Positions 46,637 to 59,048 are shown, counted from the first letter of the stretch. The stretch: 64,000 bases of DNA from Poronia punctata (GCA_022579005.1 MU401484.1:202347-266346), one strand, 5' to 3'. Numbers and translations: made by a program. Notes: generated by a model from the sequence alone, not told the origin.

Positions 46637-47265
46637 ATGTCATTTACAAGGTCTGCTGCCACCGAATGCTCTGAGCCCGAGTGCGCGAAACATCAAAATC
46701 GCACACAGGTTCCGTTTTACGAAATCGATCTCTCAACTCACATTCATCCAAAGGTATCTATATATACCTAGCATGTTCCAAACAAAACCTTGTTTCGGCA
46801 GTCTTAGCTAAAATAGACGCGGGATTTTCTCGAGAAATACAGCCATATTCCGAGGAATCGACACCTGGGACATATTCACTTCATCGAGGCTCCCCGGGAC
46901 TTCCCCACTCCGTCATCGTCATCATCCTCGGAGCTAGAGGCTCTCAAAAGCCGTGTCGATATCATTGTCGTTTCTCGGCTCCTTCAATCAATGGGACTGG
47001 GCAGGTCAGGTAAGGGCATTAAAAGCCTTGATTGGCTTCACCACGCCCGGTTCCGGTTCACCGTTCATCCATCGCCGGGAACCATCTTGGTATCGCGGTT
47101 GCGTAAGGAGCCTTGCCAACGGTTATTACATGGCGACATAATCAAGACAGTATGGCCAATCTGTTTGAGGAGGCGGGGGAGGCCACGGGATCCAGGTGGG
47201 AGACACAGACTCGCCTTTGCTCCTTCGTCGGCATGGGTTGGGATGAGAGGGATCAAGCTTGGTAA
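46637..47265 (+). pseudogene. Decayed SAM-dependent methyltransferase (fungal secondary-metabolite type), frameshifted and internally deleted
   Basis: The 5' end is intact: ATG at 46637, exon to 46753, intron 46754-46816, then a second exon from 46817. Across the junction it reads Y-E-I-D-L-S...H-P-K-T-R-D-F-L-E-K-Y-S-H-I-P, a signature of a fungal class I methyltransferase family. After H-I-H-F-I the text jumps to the pre-C-terminal block S-R-V-D-I-I-V-V-S-R-L-L. The SAM-binding Rossmann core with its L-D-L-G-C motif is missing. The match then changes frame twice: F-N-Q-W-D-W-A-G-Q-V-R-A-L-K-A-L in frame 0 (about 46975-47050) and W-R-H-N-Q-D-S-M-A-N-L-F-E-E-A-G-E-A-T-G in frame 1 (from 47131). 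It ends at a stop at 47263-47265. The gene cannot be active. The adjacent assembly gap means small indels could be errors, but not the missing core. Confidence 0.75.
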
Positions 47266-47330
47266 GAACCTAGGGGTCTGCGTCATCGGATTCATGGCGA
47301 ACCGAGTAGAGAAGATATCATGGATAGTCT

Positions 47331-47786
47331 TTAAGTACCATGGCCCCATAATTCAGCGACTTTGTAACTAGAAAAGCCAGTCTTTAAACGCACGGGGACA
47401 GTAGTCGGTGATGATCTGTATAAATGTGTCTTCATATCTGGCTAGGCTAGGCCTTGCCCTCAAGACCGGGAGGATATCCCTCGTAACATCGGGCATTCAA
47501 GTCGAGCCCTCGCATGAAGAGCTCACGCGGTTATGTGATTTAATGCATGCCTAGTTGTAAAAGAAAATACCAAATCTTTTAAATCCTGGAAAGTGGCATA
47601 GTAAAGGAATAACCGAGACATTTATGCGCAACTAATGCACAGGTCGTGAATCCTGTGCGTCCCGTCTGATTCTCCATGGCTATTCCGGAGGCAAGACAGA
47701 TCTATCTATTCGGTTAACCCTCCCTCGTTAGTATTCTCTAATCGTCATTCGTGATACTCGGTAGCTGTATTGACATACTTCTCCGC
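47331..47786. other. Short intergenic region
   Basis: About 450 nt between the decayed methyltransferase and the end of the DUF6536 gene. Nothing is recognisable here. Confidence 0.5.
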
Positions 47787-50439
47787 TTATGCGTAATATT
47801 CATCATCTTTTGGCTCGCGAACATCGTCCTCAACACTCCCAAATCCAAGATGCAGAATCTCGTGACAGCCATCCGACGCAACACGGTCAGCGATACTCGG
47901 TGGGGGCTCTATGACGCCCCATCGCAGCTTTCTCTGTGCTAAAGGGAGGTCTGGCTCGCTTCCTTCTTCGACGTCCGCATGGGATACTAAACTTTGGCCG
48001 CAGTTTTCATCTGCCAAGGTCAGCGTATAGTTAAGAAAATAAGTTGAGAGTAGAAGGTTGATTACCATCGTTTGTTTCGGAACGATACTCCGGCAAATAG
48101 TTCTCCTGCTTGGTTTGTGCTCTCGCGCTTGGATGGCATGCAGCAGAGATTACGAGAGAACTAACACCTCCCGATGTCATCCGATACTTAGGCTTCATAT
48201 GGCCAAAGATCACGGGAGGCATCATAATCAACACAACGCAGGCAACGAGAAGCAAAATCACGTAACCCGTTGAATAGCCGACGGAGATAATTGAGTCCTC
48301 TGAAACATGAAATACCTCTTGTAGTTGGTAGTTCCAATTCTCTTCATAACTGAAAAAGCCTTGCTTATAATCAGCCCATGGTTTATATGCTTAAATGACA
48401 AGTACTCACCACCCTCAACCACCCAGAGAAAAACTGCACTAGACGCAATCCAATGCAGTATGGCACTGGTAATAATCAGTGGTACGCTATAAGCATACGG
48501 AAGCTGCAGACGATATGTTGAAATCTGCTCGCCTTTGGGGGCAGAAACACGAAGGGGTTTGTGCTCGGATCCGAAAGCGTTCCATTCTTTCTCGACATGG
48601 AGACGCGTCAGTAGAGAATTATACGAGAAATAACATGAGGAAAGTATTAGTTGTGGCAAATTAGCAATGAGCGTTGCGCTAAAGTAGTCGAGGTTTAATT
48701 GAACATAGCTAGCTGCTTTCCAATGATCAAAAGAGAAACTACTGTAGAAAGATTAAGCAATAAGCAGGCATCCTTATCAATTGAACATCGACGAAAGAAT
48801 CTGTTGACAGTTTGACTCACATTTTTATTCCGTCACACCCCGGACATATAAAGGTCAGTGCGACAGCGAGTAGACTGAGACCGACACCGAAAGTGATATA
48901 AGCACGAAGCCATGTCGATGATGTGAGCGCCGATGAGAGCGAAGACGCGGCCTTCCTAAGACGCCGACCAGACGTTTTAGTCTTGAGCTGAGAGGCTGTA
49001 TTGTATGTCCACTTATCACGGAAGCCGTACTATACCGGTACTCCATACATCAGTATTTGCGGCAGGGGTTTCGTGGGGCAAAGGGGGCAGGGGGGAGGGG
49101 AGCAGACTTCTAATTGTTGACTGTCTTTGATATCCATAGTGCATAGCCCACGCGTTTGCGGATCTTGCCGCGAGATGAACGATTCGATTGCATCTCCAGG
49201 GGTGATAAGTGATGTGGCCGGTAGCTTCCAAACAACAAATGTAGCCTGCGACGCCTTCACAAATATGCTCGCTATGACCACAAGTAGCCATAAGTTGGCC
49301 ACCATAACTTTGCACCGTGAACTTCGTCTAGCTAGACAGTGACTCACATGCAGCTGATTAAACTGGTTATTGAATCCCAACTCAGGAGACAGATTAGTTA
49401 TATCGAATAAGGACAAAATCCAGGGCTCCTGTATTTCTGCCCGCATGCCGGTACTGTTCCGGGCATGCCCAAGGCCTCCCCAACAACTGTTGATGCAAGT
49501 GTCATCCGAGTATCTCGAATCTCGTGAGGTTTTGCACTGAGCTGAGAACCACAAAGAGTTTGTACTGGACGGCGGTACTCGTGAGTCCCAAATGGAGGAT
49601 ATGTTGCTGGAGGGTTCAAATCCAAACACCTCCGATCTAGTCCATCCGTCCGGGCGAGTAGCACCAGTATCAACCACAACCACCAGGTCCTCGTATTCCG
49701 TTCTCGGGGTGCACCAGTTGTATTCTTCCTGACATTTCTTCGCGTCCAATTTATCCCATTCATGGGAGTATCGTGCAGCATAGCGAATTCTATTGGAAAT
49801 AGTAGATGAGGCATTGAAGTACTCCTCGGAAGGGACGAAGTCAACATATGCGGGCCCCTCATATGACCAGTCGCTAACTGTCTCAAGAGAGGACGTTCCC
49901 GCCTGCACAAGGCTAGCTCCAGGTGGGAAAAAAGGAGCGCCAAGTGTGAAAGCCTCTGTAGCGATTGTCAGATTCCAATCAGTGCCGAGGTATTCTGTTT
50001 GGAAGATGACACTGTTGAAGAAGATATGTATGGGGATTGAGGAGACGAAAAACAAAATCCAAGAGATCAACTTGAACCACGATATGTGCCGTAGGTTAGT
50101 TAGCGATTGGACTCCAATATCGAGTGACCGTAGCCATCCGTGAGCTTTATCGATTTCCTCTCGAGATGGTGCACCGAGAACCTGCATGAAAAAGTTTGAA
50201 GATGCAAGTATTGCGGTCGACAGGACGTTGATAAGCAAGTGAAGATACAGGCTGATGTTTCTTGACGTCCCACAGTCTCCGTTATAAATGACGGTAGGCA
50301 GAAACCAGGAGAATTTGTTCTTAGAGACGCTGATTGCGAAGCAGACCACCAATACAAGTTCGCAGAAGTAAGCCAATGACAAGTTTATTGTTCCCAAGAG
50401 ACGCCATCTTTCCTGAGAGAAGACTCGAGAAGAAGGCAT
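47787..50439 (-). CDS. DUF6536-type multi-pass membrane protein, 5 exons
   Basis: Minus-strand exons 50439-49108, 49029-48821, 48741-48410, 48341-48066 and 48010-47787 give 790 residues in one frame. The first ATG of the open frame is at 50439; the frame runs 10 codons further upstream. The N-terminal region has the family hallmark L-H-L-L-I-N-V-L-S-T followed by A-P-S-R-E-E-I-D-K-A-H-G and L-D-I-G-V-Q-S. Several membrane helices are visible at the N-terminus, around G-F-N-N-Q-F-N-Q-L...C-L-A, after W-L-R-A-Y-I-T-F-G and near the C-terminus. A large loop with many N-glycosylation sites lies between the third and fourth. The function of the family is unknown. Two splice sites are weak: a GTCTGC donor at 49107 and an AAG acceptor before 48341, both chosen because they keep the family sequence in frame. 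Confidence 0.8.
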
Positions 50440-51570
50440 TGAATGCGGGATGTGGCCTGTAATTTCCAAGACCTTGAAGAATGCTATGAATCCAGTCTGC
50501 TGCTAAGTCGGTTCGGCGACTCCTTCTACGTTTGCCGGCGAAGCTGTTTAAAGATAAACATAATGACTCTTATACTGTCTCGCCTACATGGGGCTGCGAG
50601 AGGTTAATCACAAAGCCTTGATCCCCAGGTAAGTACCTATGTACAGGTAATTCGTTGATTCCATACATCAAACTGCAACATGACACTGGAAGAGCTGCCA
50701 GGTCTACTCCTATGTCGGACCGATCCACAAGTCAGTGGGAGCCTAGAGGCCTTACGTGAGATCTGATTGGAGTAGCAAGCTGAAGAGGTCGCTCGCTCTT
50801 CTACGCCCTCTGCTGCACAGAGGGGGCTGTGAAGAGAAGAACGAGGCTCCTAGGTTAGGTCCCATAGCGTATCTGCAAGAGGAAAACCGACTGCTACCGA
50901 AATTCATCGATCGTCTGCTTGATTATACGTATTTATTCGTGGTAGATCTGGGCAAACAAGGCAGCTTGGGGGATGCAGCTGAAACTATACGAAAAGTACC
51001 TGACCAATCGCGCCTGAAGTTCATTATACTCTGGGATGCCATCTGTAGAGATGTTACATACTAACCTAGGGTACTTGTAATTCAATTACTAAGGGATAAG
51101 TACGGCCCGATCGCCTCAAAAAAGTCCATTGCAACCCTTCTATGTACGTATGTAGTTGCCAAAGCAGGTGTTTGCTTATACGACACGTCTTTATATATCT
51201 GGTTTCTGACGCAACAGAACCACTACCTCATCTAGGGCGAGCGCTGCTGCGGCAGTAGCCATACCAGGATGGGGTTATCGCGAGGCCCCTTTGTCAGTTG
51301 CTCCTGGCTCTATTATTGGCTTCAAGGCCCCGAGGGTTAGTTTCGCGGGTCGTAACCTATGTAGGTACCTAATGTATTCGCACCTAATCGGCCTCTGTCT
51401 CAATCGTCCTGCATATGCAATATTAACCATGGGCCTCTTTAGGTACGTAATTTGAAAAAGCGGCTGAAGCTCTTATTTATTATTGAACGCTTACTTAGTA
51501 TGAATCCCCGTGATTGTTTTAACAGCTTTATATTTCAGCTCCTTTGCCGTGCAATTTGATCTTTAACCAG
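50440..51570. other. Divergent intergenic region
   Basis: About 1.1 kb between the DUF6536 gene (-) and a small membrane-protein gene (+). A 102-codon frame at 50756-51064 starts at a non-ATG codon and is not supported. Confidence 0.5.
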
Positions 51571-52339
51571 ATGAGTAGTACCAAATGGGCTCTAATTGCA
51601 GATACAAACTTCCAACCAGCACTACCTATCGTCGAAGACGAGAAACCGAGTAAGATGTGGTCCCAGATGAGACGAATTATGTCGCTACTGCGTATCGTTG
51701 CCCCTATTGTTTACCTCCTTTTGGCACCGAAGTACGATTTGTTCCGTTCACACCAGCATATTTGGAACGTCGTTTTTGTACGTGGAACAAGAAGCACAAC
51801 CTGGAAGCAAATTTCTCACATCACGTCTAGTGCATCGCAGCTGTATACTGGAACCTTCTCGCCCTGGTCTTACCATCTCAAAAATTCGCGTTACTGACCT
51901 TAGAGTTGATGATCGGTGTCGAGGCCTTCTTTGCATTAGGTGCTCTGTATGTATTAATCACATCGGTCGGCGCTTCACTTGGCCCGGAAGATTTAGGCGA
52001 TGTCGGGCAGGAACACCGCAATTCTATTCGTAGGTTTCATATTATTCTTGGTCTGTGCTTGCCGATTCTGTAGGTATTACCTTTATCCAAGTATATTGTA
52101 TGGTCGTTATTCTGACACTGGACCCGTATAGCATCCCTTCGATATTACTGCTAGACCAGTACATAAGATCCTACTCGGCAAACTGGCGCTACAGACAAGA
52201 TTATCGTAGAATCAAGCCAGTCCTTGTCTTCAATGAAACAGGAGATCCAGTTGCAATACTTCCTGTACCAGCAATCCGAGATGGTGTACCTGTTGAAAGG
52301 CTCTCAACAGACTCGTTACAAGGGCTAGTAAACGAGTAA
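51571..52339 (+). CDS. Small multi-pass membrane protein of unknown function, 3 exons
   Basis: I do not recognise this family. Exons 51571-51777, 51831-52069 and 52132-52339 join in frame to 217 residues. Support comes from spliced continuity: each frame closes soon after its donor, and the next exon resumes in phase. The last intron has a CTGAC branch-like site. About four hydrophobic segments appear: around residues 35-52, 72-90, 93-115 and 140-160. The C-terminus is soluble and ends S-L-Q-G-L-V-N-E. There is no signal peptide. The start at 51571 is the first ATG of exon 1, but an exon further upstream is possible because CAG sits directly before it. It is divergent to the DUF6536 gene. Confidence 0.6.
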
Positions 52340-53773
52340 AGCTTTACTTCATGGTACGGCCGAACTGGAATATGACAAGGGGCAAGCACCGAACGCGACA
52401 GAAATGCAACCAGGGAATACGACAGGGCTGGTAAACCGCCGACGATAAATGAGGATATTCGGGGTTTCATTGATGAAGTGGTTCTTGAGCAGGAATTGGG
52501 CGTGGTGGGACTTCGGTCTTGAGTAGAAGCGAGAGAGTGCAGTACAGCATTCCCAGGCTGTCCCGACTTAACGTTGATTAAGGTGTTGTAAAGCAATACA
52601 CCACCCAACAAACATAGGCAATTTGGGCCCAATCCCACCTTGTCACGAATGGCGACGACAGTTCCACGAATCTAGCATGCCTTTCTAAATTACTAAATAA
52701 CACAATCGGTTACGAGGATATTGAGGCCACAGATTGGCAGTCATGCACATCGACGATGGCGTCGCAAGGGGATTCCAGAAATTATGGAATAGTGGTTATT
52801 GTAAGGTAGGCTAGCAAGTGGTGTTAACCACCCCCGTTTCATTTCTTGTCCCCCACCACCCCCCCTTCCGGCCGCTGCGTTAGAGCTGATCTCTCCAACT
52901 AGGTCAGCCTGCTGGCTATTGCAGTTATAAGGCGGAATTTGGGAAATGCATGTCTCCATCTCGATTGCGACAGTCTACAGAGCTCGCGGTGCTGCATCGG
53001 CGCACAGCCCCACATCGATCCCGGAGCTCGGCCAAGCTTGGCGAGAATGCCCCAGACAGATTACGAGTATAGACTCGCTCTTCGGAAAATGTAGTGACAC
53101 GAAGTCTTCTCGGTCATTCAAAAAAGCCCATTGCAGTTTCAAAAACGGGGGAGAACAGCAATGTTATAGTCGCATTGCATATTTCGGCCATGTTTTCTTG
53201 AGCCAGCACTGAGCAGCTACCTATGATTTGCCAATACGCAGGATTTGGGGGCTGCGGGTCTGCGGCTACTGCTGTGATGTGACAGGGCCTAGCGCAGTGA
53301 ACTTTGTGCTCTGTGGCGCAGCCCTGCGACCGCCCGGGGAGCTCTTCCCGCCTACAGGTTGTGATTTGTGAAACAGATTACGAGTATGCCAGTGCCCACC
53401 CCCGTTCCAGACATCCCTTGTATCAAGATGATGTACCGAGGATTATAGGTCCCGTACGTCACGTCGATCCTCCAGCCTCCAGGGTCGGATGCCAGGCAAC
53501 AGTTTAACCTAACCTAAGAACCAAGGCCGATAACGTCGTGTATCCGACCGGCGACGACCTAGTTCAAACTGCTTACCATTGCAGTGTGACATTGACTACT
53601 TCAGATTTGCTGTTATTTTGTCAGGACTATACGCGCGTACGACGCATCGCTTGCCATCTGACGCTGGAATCGATACATCGCCCTTTCGAGGATTCCCAGG
53701 ACCCAGCCCCGCTAACCTAGATACTTATGTACCCATGACACATAATCTAGTCCCAAATACGTGAAAGTCAAAT
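52340..53773. other. 1.4-kb intergenic region
   Basis: No supported gene. TACGAGTA octamers lie at 53062 and 53379. A C-rich tract lies near 52850-52866. Confidence 0.5.
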
Positions 53774-55414
53774 ATGTCTAGAATTGTACCTACCGAGACG
53801 AGAAGCGACAGCACCGGAGTGGGCTCGGATATAACCGGAAGTCTAGACGCGTCGGGCTCCGGCGGCGGCGACGAGACGAACGAGCTATGGTTCGAGCACT
53901 CGTCCGCCAAGCGCGTCAACACGGATATCATGATCGCCCGGTCTCTGACAGCACAGTACCCTGACCTGCAGCTCACCATCGCAACGAATTACAATGGTTT
54001 GGACCTACTGCGGTACGCGCAGGCCGGTCACGCGAGTTTCCGGCCTCTCGTGAAGGCGCAGAAAGGGGTCTTCTCTCCCATGACCTGGACTAACTATATC
54101 CCGCCCCGACGGAGGATCGACGGTGACCAGGGCACTCTCGGTGAGCAGCTCAATTTCGCCAAGTTCGAGTATAGCTGGCGGGGCCACGACTTCATCCTGT
54201 ACCTTGTCGACGGTCGCGACGGCACGACGCCGTATGGTGTCACACACAACCACTATCTGCTGTCGGCAGAGCGGGCGCACACTGATTCATTACTGATCGC
54301 TGCCGGTGCATGGGCGAATGAGCTGCATGGCGAGGTCTGGGTGTTCGATGGCGGTTATTGGCAGAAGAACGGCGAGTTGTTCCGCAGCATCATGGGTGCC
54401 CAGTGGGACAACGTCATCCTGGAGGAGGATATAAAGAAAGCCATCATAGAGGATCACCTATCTTTCTTCGACTCGAGAGAGACATATTCCCGGCTCAAGG
54501 TCCCGTGGAAGCGGGGTATCATTTATCATGGGCCTCCGGGTAATGGGAAGACTATCTCGATCAAAGCTACTATGCACATGCTGTACGCGCGGGAGAAGCC
54601 CATCCCGACCTTGTATGTGCGATCTCTTGTGTCGGTAAGAAGAAGACCACCCTTTTGCGAGCGTCCCCCCTGCGAACAGAACAATTAAATATATGCTGAC
54701 TACGGCGGTTTCTTAGTACGCAGGGCCTGAGCGTGCACTCAGAGACATCTTCGAGAAGGCGAGGCAATTTGCGCCTTGCTACCTTGTGTTCGAAGACCTA
54801 GACAGCATTGTCACAGATAATGTACGCAGCTATTTCCTCAACGAAGTTGACGGTCTCAAGGCAAACGACGGTATCTTTATGATCGGTTCAACAAACCATC
54901 TAGATCGTCTAGATCCGGGAATCTCAGTAAGCTTTGTTTCAGAACTTCCTTTTCCCGGGTAGGTTGACCTAACATGGATAAGAAACGTCCTTCGAGATTC
55001 GACAGGAAATACTATTTCCCGGATCCGGATCACGAACAACGCATAGCCTACTGCAAGTTCTGGCAGAAGAAGCTTGCCGACAATCAAGATATCGAGTTCC
55101 CCGACAAACTTTGTCATGCCATCGCCGACATCACAGATAAATTCAGCTTTGCATACATGCAAGAAGCCTTCGTGGCTGCACTCCTGGCCATCGCTCGCCG
55201 GTCTGGTGGGCCATTGAGAAGCAGCGGAGATAGGTTGACTCGTGACGTTGGTGATGGCTGGCTGGATATATGCGGAGGGGACGGCGATGACTTGGATGAT
55301 TTGGTCTTGTGGGTTGAGATCAAGAAACAGGTAAAAACGTTGCGTGAGGGAATGGAAGATGAGAAGAACACGGTACCGGTTGAAAAAGAAATGTCTCTGA
55401 GGCGAGAAATATGA
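53774..55414 (+). CDS. AAA-family ATPase, 3 exons
   Basis: Exons 53774-54634, 54717-54926 and 54983-55414 give 500 residues, with phase 0 at each junction. The Walker A motif G-P-P-G-N-G-K-T is at about residues 252-259. Walker B is L-V-F-E-D-L-D-S at about 310-317. The second region of homology reads S-T-N-H-L-D-R-L-D-P-G-I-S-K-R-P-S-R-F-D-R, rebuilt across intron 2, with arginine fingers present. ATP binding and hydrolysis should be intact. The N-terminal 240 residues are specific to fungal relatives: an acidic/Gly start, then an alpha/beta region with W-V-F-D-G-G-Y-W. There is no membrane segment or mitochondrial leader, so Bcs1-type function is not supported. The short C-terminal extension is charged. 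The partner and substrate are unknown. Confidence 0.88.
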
Positions 55415-55839
55415 GGGAAGGCTGAGATCAGTTCTTTCCCGTAAAATCCCAATATTGCCAACCTAGGAAGTCACATATGGCGTACACCTGTAGTTGCCTT
55501 CGTCCATATTGATAGAGTACCTGCCGCAAGACGCAGAGGCTCTAGGTAGATCTCACAAATCGCCTCCACCGTACGTGTATGTATGTTTGCCTATTTTCAC
55601 TATTATTCTATTACGTGACAAACGTGAGGAGGGAAAGCCTAACAAACAACTTCAAATACGGAGCGTGTGTCCAGGATGAATCTACCTCGAGGCCCAATTG
55701 ATGCGGTACAGCCTCTCGAACACCAAGTGTGGCAGAGACGTCAAATGTCCTTGCTGCTTGCCTTTATTGCCCTTTCCCCGGTTTCTTGACCGGTGGTGCT
55801 ACGTAAGCACCTACAGCTAGCTTATCATGCTTGGAAAAG
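55415..55839. other. Short convergent intergenic region
   Basis: About 425 nt between the 3' ends of the ATPase (+) and the acetyltransferase (-). Nothing is recognised here. Confidence 0.5.
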
Positions 55840-56679
55840 CTAAAGCTTTGTCAAATATGCAGGGCAGTAATTGCGGCTCTGTCGCCATCCCATCACAGTG
55901 ATCTTCTTGATGGGATGCTGCCAGTTGATGAAATGTTCAAGTCCAGTCTTGCTGGCCATACGCTGACTAGCGTGGTTATCTGGGGCAATCCAAGCATACA
56001 GTTGCTCGATAGCTTTACAATCTCCTCTACATGCCGCCGTATCCTTCCTAAGCCCACGATCCCCGCCGTAGTCACCCTCGTCCTGACCACCATGGCATTC
56101 CCAGATGATCGTGTCTGGATGCACAGGGATCCGCACTGCAACGGGTCCCGCTCTTTCAACGCCGGTTGCGGGACCAAACTCGTCGTTTCTCCCCCCATCG
56201 TTGCCACGCTGCCTGGGTAACGACCACCACCACGACGTCAAGGCTTGCAGAAACTCTGTGCCATATCCGAAACCGCAGTACTCGCGCCCAAATTTACAGC
56301 CTAGCTCCGGCCATCCACAAGCCGGCGAGACAAGTGTGTGGACGCCGCCGTCGCCGATTAATTCGTCCGTGGTGCGGAGAAATACACCGAAATATGTTGG
56401 AAATGGCAGCTGGTGCGGGCTCGTGGGTGCGCTGATCAAGTCATTGAGCTTGGATTGCGTCTCGTCCAAATCCCTATCCGGGCGGCCACAGGTTGTGTGC
56501 CTCATGAACTCGGCTTGTCTCCGTAGGCGATGGAAGGGTAGAAGATCCGATTGCGTGAGCGGTCGGATGAGCAGACGCGGCGTCAGGATCTCAAGGTGAG
56601 GCTCGTTTCCCTTGCTTAACTCGTAGGATCCTAGCGACTGAGGAAGCGTCGTCGTCACAGTAACCCACTGCTTGGACAT
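55840..56679 (-). CDS. GNAT-family N-acetyltransferase (RimJ/RimL-like)
   Basis: One exon, 279 residues from the ATG at 56679. The opening L-E-I-L-T-P-R-L-L-I-R-P-L block is the classic start of the GNAT_3 domain. The middle has F-G-V-F-L-R-T-T-D-E-L-I-G-D-G-G-V and the acetyl-CoA-loop region Y-C-G-F-G-Y-G-T-E-F-L. The end has L-Y-A-W-I-A-P-D-N-H-A-S-Q-R-M-A-S-K-T-G-L, where the Asn and Ser of the N-x-x-S pattern are typical. A segment of about 70 residues (155-225), rich in Gly and charged residues, is inserted between the last two blocks. It could be a retained intron with an open frame, but no strong donor/acceptor pair is evident. The enzyme would acetylate an amino group; the substrate is unknown. 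Confidence 0.78.
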   Translation of the reverse strand: MSKQWVTVTTTLPQSLGSYELSKGNEPHLEILTPRLLIRPLTQSDLLPFHRLRRQAEFMRHTTCGRPDRDLDETQSKLNDLISAPTSPHQLPFPTYFGVFLRTTDELIGDGGVHTLVSPACGWPELGCKFGREYCGFGYGTEFLQALTSWWWSLPRQRGNDGGRNDEFGPATGVERAGPVAVRIPVHPDTIIWECHGGQDEGDYGGDRGLRKDTAACRGDCKAIEQLYAWIAPDNHASQRMASKTGLEHFINWQHPIKKITVMGWRQSRNYCPAYLTKL

Positions 56680-58155
56680 CGAGGGGTATTAAGCAAAATG
56701 AAACCAACACAAAGAAACAAGAAACAGTCGAGACGAAAACCAGGCAAAGGCAGTCCTCCGCTGTGTCCTGGCTCGCTTGGCTTGTCAGTACCAGACTCGG
56801 AAGGTTCGACTGCTGCGATGATAGTGCGCCGGTACTGCTTGGTGTATTGCGATTATGGTTTAACCGAGCCGTCTACTTCTTCTGTTACCACCGTTCGCTT
56901 CAGAGTCCAGTGATGTAGTGGAATGATTCGTCAGTCACAGTAGCACAAGGCTGGGTCGCAAAGCGGACTCTGCCCCTATAACCCCGCCCCCTGAGCGAAA
57001 TCGCGAATAGGAGAGAAGGGTAAGTGAGGCCGTATCGAAAACTCTGACAGCTGTGCGTTCCAACGTAGGCCAAAACTATAAGATTTATGTTGGTAGACCT
57101 ACCGAGAAAGAGTAAAGGGTCCAGCGCAGGGCATTAGATGTCCGAAGGGAAATACCGGCATCCTGTGAGACTGTACTGGTATGAATCACGGGCAAAAGCA
57201 TACCTGATATGACAGGTACACGTCACTAGTCGCGCGCTTGGACTCATCTCTATTAGCCTTGTTTGCTTCTAAACTAACAAGAAACATTCGAGCCTTATCA
57301 GCCGGCATTTTTGAGAAGGTCTTGGAACACTTTCCATCCGTCCCTTCGCCCGCCTTAAGTCAACCAAGTCGACATCCAGGAAGCCTGTCCAGAATATTAA
57401 AAGGTAGAACAAGAGTAGGACCGCCGAGGACAAGTGTGAGCTCAATATAAGCTTCAGTAAAAAAATCCATATCCTTCCAACTAGGTACGCAATATGTGGA
57501 GTAATTGACAGATACTCCCACGTATTGTCATGAACACTACGAATGTATGGCAGAGAAACGGCGTACGCCACTACTTAACTATTCATGATGTTGAATGGGT
57601 CTTTGTTAAGGTGGCATGAAGCTGTAGAAAGACATATTAGCAAGCTTGAAACGACAGGGGCGGGCGAGGCCACAGAGACCTCTCGAGTGTTCCGACTGAA
57701 AAGCAAACATTGATTACTTTTACGTGCCTCACAGGATGATAACTGAGCGAAACCTGCCCAATCACGCGCCTGTATATGAATTCTGATCATCAAAGTCGCG
57801 TCAGAAAAATTCAGCGATGGATGCCCCATCACCTCTCACATTCAATAACAATCCCACCAGAGTATATGCGTGTCTCACTCGCCTTGTTTCCTGAGCCTCG
57901 TAGGTAATCGGCTTCCCGAAGCAACAATCATTAGTCTACCTACCTGGCAATAGCCACATGGTTACGGCCAAGAGCCCATACACGGTCAAAGTAACAATAG
58001 CGTAACTTTAGATACTGGTAATAACATGACCTGACTTGAGTACTGCCAGGTAAAACAGGAGGCCAACGCCCAGAGGTGGCATGCCGAGAAACGAAACGGC
58101 AACGATGATAAAAAAGCAAATAAAGGGGCGCGGAAAGGAATGAATAAATATGACA

Positions 58156-58193
58156 AAGAAAGAAAGAAAGCAAGCAAGCAAGCAAGCAAGCAA
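58156..58193. repeat. (AAAG)n followed by (CAAG)6
   Basis: Tetranucleotide runs: AAAG-type units to 58170, then about six CAAG units. Confidence 0.85.
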
Positions 58194-58270
58194 ACATTCT
58201 AAACAAAACAAACATGACTCAACAACAAGGCTGCTTTCTCTTCCTCCTGTCTTATTTAACATGAGGGTAA

Positions 58271-58295
58271 GGAAAGGAAAGGAAAGGAAAGGAAA
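58271..58295. repeat. (GGAAA)5 microsatellite
   Basis: Five perfect GGAAA units in non-coding DNA. Confidence 0.9.
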
Positions 58296-59048
58296 GCCTT
58301 CGACATCATTCCTAGGTAGCTGATTATCGTGGTGAAATGAATATACACGGGGAAACTGGAAGCAAAAATCCACATGATCTACCACGGCATTCCTCTAGCT
58401 TGAGTACCTATGTTGAGAGGATATGAATACCTAGATTGTTGTTGTTGATAATGTCATATCATGTCAAAGTTCCCTTGATGATACCTTATCTATCCTACTC
58501 ATCCCGGCCCGTTGTATCGGCGTGTCGTGCCGGACGGGCTTTGATCGGTAGGTAGATAGATAGATTGACATTCCTTGTAAACCTAAACCTAGTCAGAGAG
58601 TATAATAAGAAAGAAAGACCAGTCAGTAAAAAGAAACTCTTTTCGCTTTCCAAGTCCAGAGAAACGTTACGCGCAAGTAAAATAATATAACACCTGTTGG
58701 ATAGACGGGTAAAGGTAAGTAGGTAAGGTAGTCAGGCTTTCCGGCTGTATGTACGAGTAAAGAGGTCTGATTCCTACACATACATAACCTCGACTACATA
58801 ACCTAGGTACGTCCTAGAGATTTGTCAAAAACTACCAACCATGTCCCACGATGCTGTCTCTATCTCTCCCCCTATACATATCTAGCCAGGTTGTGATCAA
58901 ATCCTCGATGAACACCTGAGATAGATAGCATTTTAACTTACATGTCTGTTTCAAACACTACCTAACCAACCAGGTGAAAAGATATGGGAGAGAGCGGCTC
59001 GCCGACGTCAACGCATATCCTGACCTGTAGGTAGGTTGGCAACGACGA

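Noticed and set aside
46319..46771. 150-codon frame crossing the N gap
   Set aside because: It runs through undetermined bases and homopolymers that look like sequencing artefacts; only its last part overlaps the decayed methyltransferase, in another frame.
50756..51064. 102-codon frame in the divergent spacer
   Set aside because: It starts at a non-ATG codon and has no motifs; more likely a random frame in promoter DNA.
10082..56679. A secondary-metabolite gene cluster
   Set aside because: One LCM-type methyltransferase, one SDR and one methyltransferase relic are scattered over 20 kb with no polyketide synthase, peptide synthetase, terpene cyclase or cluster regulator.
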